DNA of 5,082 bases from CAYLXX01 sp964387955. GTDB taxonomy: Bacteria; Patescibacteriota; Microgenomatia; UBA1406; GWC2-37-13. The translations under genes and the position numbers were made by a program. Shown piece after piece: positions 1 to 5,082 of the stretch. Positions within the stretch are counted from its first letter, which is position 1; each line of letters opens with the position of its first letter. The notes beneath the pieces are model-generated. The model was not told where the DNA came from. It searched no databases and was given only the letters and a program-made list of their open reading frames with translations. The stretch lies in assembly GCA_964387955.1 (NCBI GenBank), contig CAYLXX010000050.1, positions 1 to 5,082 on the forward strand, in the 5' to 3' direction.

Positions 1-1163
1 TATTATTTCTGGCAATACTTATTTACATCAAAGATGGGAAACTAAATACCCGAAATATTTTTATTCTGGGTGTATTGCTGTTTTTTATATTTGGAATTAA
101 ATTTTATGCTGGATTGATAAGTGCTGTTATGATTGGGATGTATATTCTGGTCACTAGTTTTGATAAAAAATTTGAACTACTTGATTTTGTTAAATTTGCT
201 GGAATTGTGATTTTATGTGCCGCAGGATCAATTTTATTGTTTTATAGTCCTTTTACATCGCTGAAAACTGGCTCTAATTTTGTATTAGTTCCGTTGGCTA
301 TGATACACCCGATCATTGAGGATCAAGAACTTCTCTATATGAGAGATATGGTTGATGCAAGATACTTTCTCCAATCGCACGGAATTGGTCCACGGCTTAT
401 ATATATCGAATCATTTACCTTTTTGGCATTTATAATCCTGAATTTTGGTACAAGATTTTTTGGATTCTTATATATTCCTTGGATGATTATAAAAAAACAA
501 TTCAGTAAATTTGACGCAATTATTTTAGTAGGAATTATTACCTCAATTTTGCTGCCGGCACTATTTATACAAAAGGGGCAATGGTGGAATACGATACAGT
601 TTCTGTACTATGGATTTTTTTTAGCGAACTTCTTTATTGCAAAACTGCTTTATGACCTTGTCAAAACAAAGAATTTCATCGCATATCTTATTGTATTGCT
701 TACGATTGTTTTAACTATCCCTGTTAATATCGACGTCATCAAACAATTTTCACCCGCTACTTCTCCTGCGTATGTGCCGCAACAAGAACTTGAAGCGCTG
801 AGTTTTCTTAAATACCAGCGACCAGGTGTGGTTTATACCGCTTTGTATGATAAACAAATAATGCAGAAATATAACCCTCCTTTGCCAGTTGTGGCATTTG
901 ATACAGCTTATGTAGCAGCATTTTCGGGACAACAAGTTTATTTAACAGACAATCATGTATTGGATATCACTGGAGTCGATTATAAAAGTAGACTCAGGAG
1001 AATGACTCAAGGAGACTGCTCAATACTTCATGAAGTCGATTATATTTATTTTGTCAAAGGTCAATCAGATCCAATGTTGCGTAAATGTAAACTTGAGAGT
1101 GCTCAGACATTTAAAAAATTATATGAAAATGAAATTGCGGTTATTTATGAGAAAAAGATATAA
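1..1163 (+). CDS. GT-C-like multi-membrane glycosyltransferase, 5' partial (C-terminal ~386 residues)
   Basis: Probable integral-membrane glycosyltransferase of the GT-C fold, which would use a polyprenyl-phosphate sugar on the outer face of the membrane. The frame is open from base 3 (first complete codon) and hydrophobic throughout. A TTG at base 75 could be called as a start, but the 24 codons before it continue the same membrane-protein pattern, so the true start lies left of the window. About seven membrane segments are visible. Between the last two comes a QKGQWWNTIQF stretch (about 190-200, counting from base 3) followed by YY, which I associate with GT-C proteins of Microgenomates-type bacteria. 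After a final helix ending near residue 243, about 140 hydrophilic residues form a probable outside domain containing FDTAYVAAFSGQ and LDITG. Two cysteines (codons 1017-1019 and 1086-1088) lie in this domain. The first outside loop, where the catalytic acidic residue normally sits, is not in the window, so activity cannot be judged. It is followed after 10 bases by another GT-C gene. Family confidence is moderate; substrate is unknown. Confidence 0.75.
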   Translation, partial: LFLAILIYIKDGKLNTRNIFILGVLLFFIFGIKFYAGLISAVMIGMYILVTSFDKKFELLDFVKFAGIVILCAAGSILLFYSPFTSLKTGSNFVLVPLAMIHPIIEDQELLYMRDMVDARYFLQSHGIGPRLIYIESFTFLAFIILNFGTRFFGFLYIPWMIIKKQFSKFDAIILVGIITSILLPALFIQKGQWWNTIQFLYYGFFLANFFIAKLLYDLVKTKNFIAYLIVLLTIVLTIPVNIDVIKQFSPATSPAYVPQQELEALSFLKYQRPGVVYTALYDKQIMQKYNPPLPVVAFDTAYVAAFSGQQVYLTDNHVLDITGVDYKSRLRRMTQGDCSILHEVDYIYFVKGQSDPMLRKCKLESAQTFKKLYENEIAVIYEKKI

Positions 1164-1173
1164 TACCTAAAGT

Positions 1174-2898
1174 ATGCAAGACATTTTAACCCAATTTGAC
1201 CCGCTTCCCAAGAAATTCATTAACGGCTTATTAATATTGCTTCTTATCTTAACTGCTTTGCTTCGACTGTATAACTTAACTAAAGTTCCTCCGGCTTTGT
1301 ATCAAGATGAAACCTCAATTGGATACAATGCGTATCTTATCGCAGAAACAGGCAAAGATGAGTATAACAAGGCGTTTCCACTCTATTTCAGGTCTTTTGG
1401 CGACTACAAATTGCCTATGTACATTTATACTGTAGCTCTTTTTACCAAGATATTGGGAGTTAATGAGCTCGCTGTTCGACTTCCGTCGGCTTTCGCTGGT
1501 ATTATCAGCGTTTTTTTGTTGTTTTATCTGGTTAGGCACCTGACAAAAAATAGTTCGATGGCGCTAATTTCTGCTTTTTTCCTGGCATTCAATCCACAGC
1601 ATATATTATTTTCTCGGGCTGCCTTTGAGGTGAACATGGCCTTAATGTTTGCGTTGGCGGGAGTACTGTGTTTTATTTTAGCCGCGGATACAAAAAGATT
1701 TTGGTTACTCGGTTTATCGGTGCTTGCATTTGGCGCTTCTCTTTATTCTTACAACGTTACGCGCTTACTTTCACCTATACTAGCACTCCTTCTTATATTG
1801 ATCTATTGGAAAAAAATTAAAATCATCGACAGAAAATATCAATCGGGTCTGGTAGTACTTGCACTGATTGTTATTGCGCCTTTTATGGTAACTTTTTTGA
1901 GTCCTTCGGGAGCAGCTTCGGCCCAAGGTACACTCATCACGAGCCAGGATATACTAGCGAAAGATCTCGAATTCAGAAGTTACTTAGCTCATGTACCGCA
2001 AATTTATGTCAAATTATTCTTCAATAAATTTGCCTATATGATTTTTCAGTACTTCCAAAACCTTATATCAGTGCTTTCAGGCAGTTTTTTCTTTGTTTCG
2101 GGGACTTCACATGGGAATCAGGGAATTGGAACTGTGGGCATGTTTTATGTATTTGATGCTGTGTTTTTTGTAATGGGGTTGTATGTCTATTTTGTTCATA
2201 AAATAAAATCATTATCACTTTTTCTCTACTGGCTTGTAACTGTATGGTTGATATTATCTTTGAGTAAAGAAGTCCCTCATGCGACTCGGGGATATTTTTT
2301 TATAATCCCTGTAGTAGTTTTCTCCGCGTTTGGATTTTTGATGATTTTGAAATACTTACTATCTCGACCAAATTTGATAAAGCGTATTAGTCTGGCAGCG
2401 CTATTGCTAGTCATGTTTTTTGATATACAATACTATCTACTTTCATATTATTTCCAGTTTCCAGCAACGTATGCACAACCTTGGCGTGTTGCAGATAAGC
2501 AATTGACTGAGTACTTAAAAGATAAAGGGCAGATGTATGACAAGATTATTATTGACGATCAATCGCCATTTATGTATTCATCGCTTCTCTTTTACTCAAA
2601 GTATTCGCCACAAGAATTTTTACAAACTGTCCACCGCGACGAGCATAAAAAAGGTTTGGTAAATATCACCTCTTTTGGTAAGTATGAATTTAGGACAATT
2701 GATTGGGGTAAAGACTCCAAATTACCCAACACTCTTCTGGTTTCGACTCCAACAGCTAAACCAGATTATTTACCTATCGAAAAAGAAATCGATAACCCTA
2801 CCCGTTATATAGTCCAGTCAGTTGATGAAAATATCATGCAGTTTCCAGTGACAGATAGGGAGTATGTGGTAGTTGATACCAACAAAATTAAGCAGTAA
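1174..2898 (+). CDS. ArnT/PMT-like GT-C membrane glycosyltransferase
   Basis: Complete 574-residue protein resembling the PMT_2/ArnT-like (GT39/GT83) group, which moves a sugar from a polyprenyl-phosphate carrier to an acceptor outside the membrane. After a short cytosolic tail and a first helix (about 17-33), the first outer loop holds the likely catalytic acidic pair D45-E46 in YQDETSIGYNAY, then DEY (62-64) and FGDYK (75-79). VRLPSAFAG (101-109) and FSRAAFE (146-152) follow, both typical of this family. About ten further hydrophobic segments run to residue 428, including KEVPHATRGYFF (365-376), which matches the P-H-x-x-R element near the end of the membrane part. Residues about 430-574 are hydrophilic and probably face outside; I do not recognise this domain. 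The ATG at 1174 is chosen because it lies 10 bases after the previous stop and places a short tail before the first helix. No convincing Shine-Dalgarno lies before it: GAGAAAAAG at 1149-1157 is about 16 bases away. It is probably co-transcribed with the upstream gene. Sugar and acceptor cannot be told from sequence. Confidence 0.88.
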   Translation: MQDILTQFDPLPKKFINGLLILLLILTALLRLYNLTKVPPALYQDETSIGYNAYLIAETGKDEYNKAFPLYFRSFGDYKLPMYIYTVALFTKILGVNELAVRLPSAFAGIISVFLLFYLVRHLTKNSSMALISAFFLAFNPQHILFSRAAFEVNMALMFALAGVLCFILAADTKRFWLLGLSVLAFGASLYSYNVTRLLSPILALLLILIYWKKIKIIDRKYQSGLVVLALIVIAPFMVTFLSPSGAASAQGTLITSQDILAKDLEFRSYLAHVPQIYVKLFFNKFAYMIFQYFQNLISVLSGSFFFVSGTSHGNQGIGTVGMFYVFDAVFFVMGLYVYFVHKIKSLSLFLYWLVTVWLILSLSKEVPHATRGYFFIIPVVVFSAFGFLMILKYLLSRPNLIKRISLAALLLVMFFDIQYYLLSYYFQFPATYAQPWRVADKQLTEYLKDKGQMYDKIIIDDQSPFMYSSLLFYSKYSPQEFLQTVHRDEHKKGLVNITSFGKYEFRTIDWGKDSKLPNTLLVSTPTAKPDYLPIEKEIDNPTRYIVQSVDENIMQFPVTDREYVVVDTNKIKQ

Positions 2899-3810
2899 TT
2901 ACTTAAATCTACTCAAGAAAAAATTTTGCATTTTAGTCTTCAGTTTTTTAACCGGATTGATCAAGTTTTTCTGGATCAGCCAATAGTTTGTTTCAAGTAA
3001 ACCTTGTAGAAAAAATGCACGAGCTTGATCTGGGATGGATGTATGATCTGCCACATATTTTTTTTCTTCCCAATAATAAAAATAAACAAGCATGCAATAC
3101 ATCATCTGTAGCCATGCCAAAACAAATCCATGTATGCCGTCTTTGTAACCTTCATGGGCAAAATAACGTCCTACAAATTCAGAAATTGAGCGCTTGATGG
3201 CATCCGGGAGTTTGAAGTTTTTATTATCTTTGATGTATTCGTGAGCTTCTGATTTGGCGTAGCGTAAAGCTTTGGTCATAAATTCATCGACAGACTCATA
3301 ATTGTGATGTAAGAGTGCTTGATTTTCTTCGGGGTCGATGGTTAAACCGTTTCCTTTTACTTCAGGTTGAGCGTGAAGCTTGGTGGGCCATATTACATGA
3401 TTTTTTTTGAATAATCTCACCTGATAATCCGGCCACCAGAGCGTGTGCTGCATCCAATGATGCAGAATTAAATTTTTTCGAGGAATTTTGAAGTAATCAT
3501 ATGAGTCAAGATTTTCAAGTAATATTTTTTTCAAATCATCTGTCAAAATTTCATCTGGGTCCATGAATAGAATATATTCGTTTTTGGCATATTTTTTGAG
3601 GTCATTGCGGATTAATTCAACATATGGTACATCTTGGTCGATTGTAATAACTTTTACTTTTTTATTTTTTTTAATATCTTGAAGTAGTTCATCATCTATG
3701 CCAATATCGGCAACCAGAATTTCGGACGCAAAATCGTCAACCGAAGCAATAGTTTCCATTGCATGAGGCGGATGACCTTTGATAACAATAATGGCTGATA
3801 TTTCATTCAT
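2899..3810 (-). CDS. Family 2 glycosyltransferase, WaaE/KdtX-like
   Basis: Complete 303-residue GT-A-fold glycosyltransferase (GT2) that should transfer a sugar from a nucleotide-sugar to a lipid-linked or surface-glycan acceptor at the cytosolic face. The N-terminal Rossmann-like part has the hydrophobic strand ISAIIVI (4-10) and a second strand ILVADIGIDD (31-40), equivalent to the usual VVDSGSxD. The metal-binding motif is MDPDE (D84, D86, E87) after strand YILF. The acceptor-side region resembles lipopolysaccharide-core enzymes of the WaaE group: IPRKN (109-113), WWPDYQVRLF (125-134), LHAQPE (145-150) and HHNY (168-171). A hydrophobic stretch at 227-247 may anchor it to the membrane, and the tail is basic. 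Unusually, the normal N-E pair after the first strand is replaced by KGHPP (11-15). The start codon overlaps the end of the flippase gene by 8 bases, with no Shine-Dalgarno, suggesting coupled translation. The gene ends in TAA directly against the stop of the + strand GT-C gene. GT2 assignment is firm; the substrate is unknown. Confidence 0.88.
   Translation of the reverse strand: MNEISAIIVIKGHPPHAMETIASVDDFASEILVADIGIDDELLQDIKKNKKVKVITIDQDVPYVELIRNDLKKYAKNEYILFMDPDEILTDDLKKILLENLDSYDYFKIPRKNLILHHWMQHTLWWPDYQVRLFKKNHVIWPTKLHAQPEVKGNGLTIDPEENQALLHHNYESVDEFMTKALRYAKSEAHEYIKDNKNFKLPDAIKRSISEFVGRYFAHEGYKDGIHGFVLAWLQMMYCMLVYFYYWEEKKYVADHTSIPDQARAFFLQGLLETNYWLIQKNLINPVKKLKTKMQNFFLSRFK
3803..3810 (-). 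promoter_or_regulatory. ATGAATGA stop/start overlap (translational coupling)
   Basis: The GT2 start codon ATG (3810-3808) lies inside the end of the flippase gene, whose TGA stop occupies 3805-3803. The 20 bases upstream of the ATG (AGTAAAATCTCTTTTCAACT on the - strand) hold no Shine-Dalgarno-like purine tract. Initiation of the GT2 therefore probably relies on ribosomes finishing the flippase and re-initiating, which ties the amounts of the two proteins together. The overlap is seen directly; the coupling is inferred. Confidence 0.6.
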
Positions 3811-5002
3811 AGTTGAAAAGAGATTTTACTTCTGTTGCTAAGTCTATACTAAAGATTATACGCAACACAAAATAATATATAAATGCGCCAATCATAATCA
3901 TGGCTATAAATGACAAAACTGATGCGGTAATAAAGTTGGAAATGATAAACAATACGAACGACATGAAAAGACTTGCGAGCAATGGCTTGTAAACGAGTGA
4001 AGTAAATCTGAAATTGATAAGCTGTTTTGCTTTAAGCAGCACAATAACAAAACTCAAAGACAGAAGTACTTGCACAATCGGGAATCCAAGCAAGTGAAAC
4101 GTATGAACGAAAGCCGGTGTGAGAACCCAGGTAGTTACGGTCCAAAATAGCATAAATGAGAAGGCTAGTCTTGCTTTGCCAAGTGCATTAAAGAGGTTGA
4201 TAAATGGTGTCGAATATGAAGAGAAAAAAGTAGACAAACAAAATAAATAAAATAAAGGCAAAGCGGGCTCCCATTTGTCGTACTTGGGAATAAGAAACAC
4301 GAAATTATGGATCATAATAGCCATGCCCGCAATAGTAGGTGCAAGCAAAAGTGTTTGGTAATAAATGATTCTTTCTATAACGCGCCCAACTTTTTCTCGA
4401 TCATGTTGAATGCGGGCAATAACAGGAAAAAGTACTCGGCTAATATTATCCATTATGATACGAATCGGCGCTTCGGCCCAGCGCTTCGCCCAACCAATAT
4501 ATCCAATGCCTTCAAATCCAAGCATTTTTCCTAAATATAAAATAATCAAATCATCTTTAAAAAGTGCCAGAAATGAACTTGCCTGAAATGGTAAACCAAA
4601 AGACAGGAGACTCTTAAGACTTTTTACAGAGATACCAATCTGCGGCATCCACCAGGAAATGATATAAATCAAGACGAGTCCGACCAGAGATCGAGCCAGC
4701 ACTCCAAAAATAAAGCTTTTCAAACCAAAGCCCATAAGAGCGCATACTATAACTGTTGTGTAAAAAACTGTATTTTCTACAATTTGCACAAGCACGATTT
4801 TCTTAAACTGAATGTTCCTTTCAAGAAATACTGAAGGGATAGTTTTAAGGGAAGAAATAAAAAAGCCTATCAGAAGGGCCCAATACAGCCAGACCCCCTC
4901 AATAGGTAAATTGTAAAATTTTTGGATAAATGCAGTTGCGAGAAAGCCAATGCTTATGGCTGTGATGATGAGGATCTGTTGCACCGTAAATGTAGTTGTC
5001 AC
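3803..5002 (-). CDS. Wzx-type polysaccharide flippase, N-terminally short (Polysacc_synt_3-like)
   Basis: A 399-residue polytopic membrane protein of the polysaccharide-transport family in the MOP superfamily, expected to flip a lipid-linked glycan across the cytoplasmic membrane. Recognisable family elements are IPSVFLERNIQFKK (55-68), LKSFIFG (94-100), LLSFGLPFQASS (132-143), SRVLFPVIARIQ (188-199), KWEPALPLF (243-251) and NALGKARLAF (272-281). About ten or eleven hydrophobic helices are visible where the family usually has 12-14, and members are usually about 470-500 residues. The missing part is the N-terminus: the GTG at 5002 falls about 70-90 residues into the family alignment. Family-like residues continue upstream of that GTG until an in-frame TAG at 5038-5036 (see the next entry). 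The GTG is the only ordinary start codon between that TAG and the body of the protein; the nearest purine-rich stretch (AAGGA, 5022-5018) ends 15 bases before it, further than normal. The TGA stop overlaps the start of the GT2 gene. Family call is firm; whether the product is full and working is doubtful. Confidence 0.82.
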   Translation of the reverse strand: MTTTFTVQQILIITAISIGFLATAFIQKFYNLPIEGVWLYWALLIGFFISSLKTIPSVFLERNIQFKKIVLVQIVENTVFYTTVIVCALMGFGLKSFIFGVLARSLVGLVLIYIISWWMPQIGISVKSLKSLLSFGLPFQASSFLALFKDDLIILYLGKMLGFEGIGYIGWAKRWAEAPIRIIMDNISRVLFPVIARIQHDREKVGRVIERIIYYQTLLLAPTIAGMAIMIHNFVFLIPKYDKWEPALPLFYLFCLSTFFSSYSTPFINLFNALGKARLAFSFMLFWTVTTWVLTPAFVHTFHLLGFPIVQVLLSLSFVIVLLKAKQLINFRFTSLVYKPLLASLFMSFVLFIISNFITASVLSFIAMIMIGAFIYYFVLRIIFSIDLATEVKSLFNYE

Positions 5003-5082
5003 GTCTTCTTTATGCAGTCCTTTTTCCTGAATCCACTAAGCAGCCAATCTAATTACTAGACAATAAATTAACAAAACAAATA
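5003..5082 (-). pseudogene. Probable remnant of the flippase 5' coding region with an in-frame TAG
   Basis: Reading leftward in the flippase frame, codons 5035-5003 give WIQEKGLHKED, running straight into the called GTG start. This matches the family pattern 'a-L-I-Q-x-K-x-L-x-x-E-x-(L/V)-x-T-x-F' that normally follows the second membrane helix, so these bases look like coding sequence rather than leader. The codon before it (5038-5036) is TAG. Beyond the stop the same frame remains open for 14 more codons to the window edge and is hydrophobic (FVLLIYCLVIRLAA), as a membrane helix would be; the other two frames on this strand contain stops here. The simplest readings are a nonsense mutation, a small indel or sequencing error, or a genuine shortened gene starting at 5002. 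A weak promoter-like TTGTTA-N17-TAGATT (5074-5046) would fit the last option but is poor evidence in such AT-rich DNA. Confidence 0.5.

Noticed and set aside
974..1044. Two copies of AGTCGATTATA exactly 60 bases apart (974-984 and 1034-1044).
   Set aside because: Both lie in frame in the first GT-C gene and encode the same short V-D-Y tripeptide; no longer repeat surrounds them, so this is probably chance codon identity.
2867..2881. Small hairpin TGGTA-GTTGA-TACCA near the end of the GT-C gene, a candidate terminator.
   Set aside because: The stem is only 5 base pairs and has no T tract on either strand in the right place.
2921..2960. AT-rich inverted repeats and T runs just inside the 3' end of the GT2 gene, possible terminator for the + strand genes.
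   Set aside because: Stems are all A-T or at most 5 pairs (AAAAT/ATTTT and similar), too weak to call, and the bases are coding on the other strand.
2988..3197. 69-codon + strand open frame opposite the GT2 gene.
   Set aside because: It lies wholly antisense to a well-supported gene, has no family resemblance and no start signal; it is a frame shadow.
3803..3805. Possible UGA recoding as in some Patescibacteria.
   Set aside because: The TGA here falls at the natural end of the flippase and overlaps the next start codon, and tryptophan and glycine positions use standard codons, so TGA is a stop.
4307..4534. 75-codon + strand open frame opposite the flippase gene.
   Set aside because: It is antisense to conserved flippase sequence and its translation is unremarkable and polar; treated as a shadow.
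5046..5074. Promoter-like TTGTTA-N17-TAGATT on the - strand upstream of the flippase GTG.
   Set aside because: Matches are 4 of 6 in each box, which is expected often in such AT-rich DNA, and flippase-like coding sequence appears to continue through or beside it. It is kept only as an alternative to the decayed-gene reading.

Overview
This AT-rich window (roughly 36-37% G+C by eye) carries four closely packed genes for making and exporting a cell-surface glycan. Two multi-membrane GT-C glycosyltransferases lie on the + strand. A Wzx-type flippase and a cytosolic-face family 2 glycosyltransferase lie on the - strand. I see no rRNA, tRNA, CRISPR array, insertion sequence or integrase. The protein style points to a bacterium of the Candidate Phyla Radiation (Patescibacteria), most likely Microgenomates-like: GT-C enzymes with 'QDE...YNAY...DEY...FGDYK' and 'QKG-WNTIQF-YY' signatures, a WaaE-like GT2 with a diverged N-terminus, minimal intergenic space and no clear Shine-Dalgarno sequences. 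This assignment rests on remembered family resemblance, not on a marker gene or a search. UGA acts as a stop (end of the flippase gene) and tryptophan is UGG, so the UGA-glycine code of Gracilibacteria/Absconditabacteria is not in use.

Left half (+ strand). Bases 1-1163 hold the 3' part of a GT-C-like membrane protein whose true start lies left of the window. Ten bases later, 1174-2898 encodes a complete 574-residue ArnT/PMT-like GT-C glycosyltransferase. They look like one transcription unit.

Right half (- strand, transcribed right to left). The flippase (5002-3803) overlaps the GT2 gene (3810-2899) by 8 bases in ATGAATGA, so the two are probably translationally coupled. The flippase lacks about the first 70-90 residues of its family. 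Family-like sequence continues upstream of its GTG start and meets an in-frame TAG at 5038-5036, which makes this the least ordinary part of the window. The two gene pairs converge stop codon against stop codon (2898|2899) with no intergenic base and no recognisable terminator.

Likely joint role (inference): the GT2 adds a sugar at the cytosolic face to a lipid-linked glycan, the flippase moves lipid-linked glycan across the membrane, and the GT-C enzymes transfer sugars from polyprenyl-phosphate donors on the outside. I found no evidence for a wholly new system; the region reads as a surface-glycan locus with one possibly decayed or misassembled gene.
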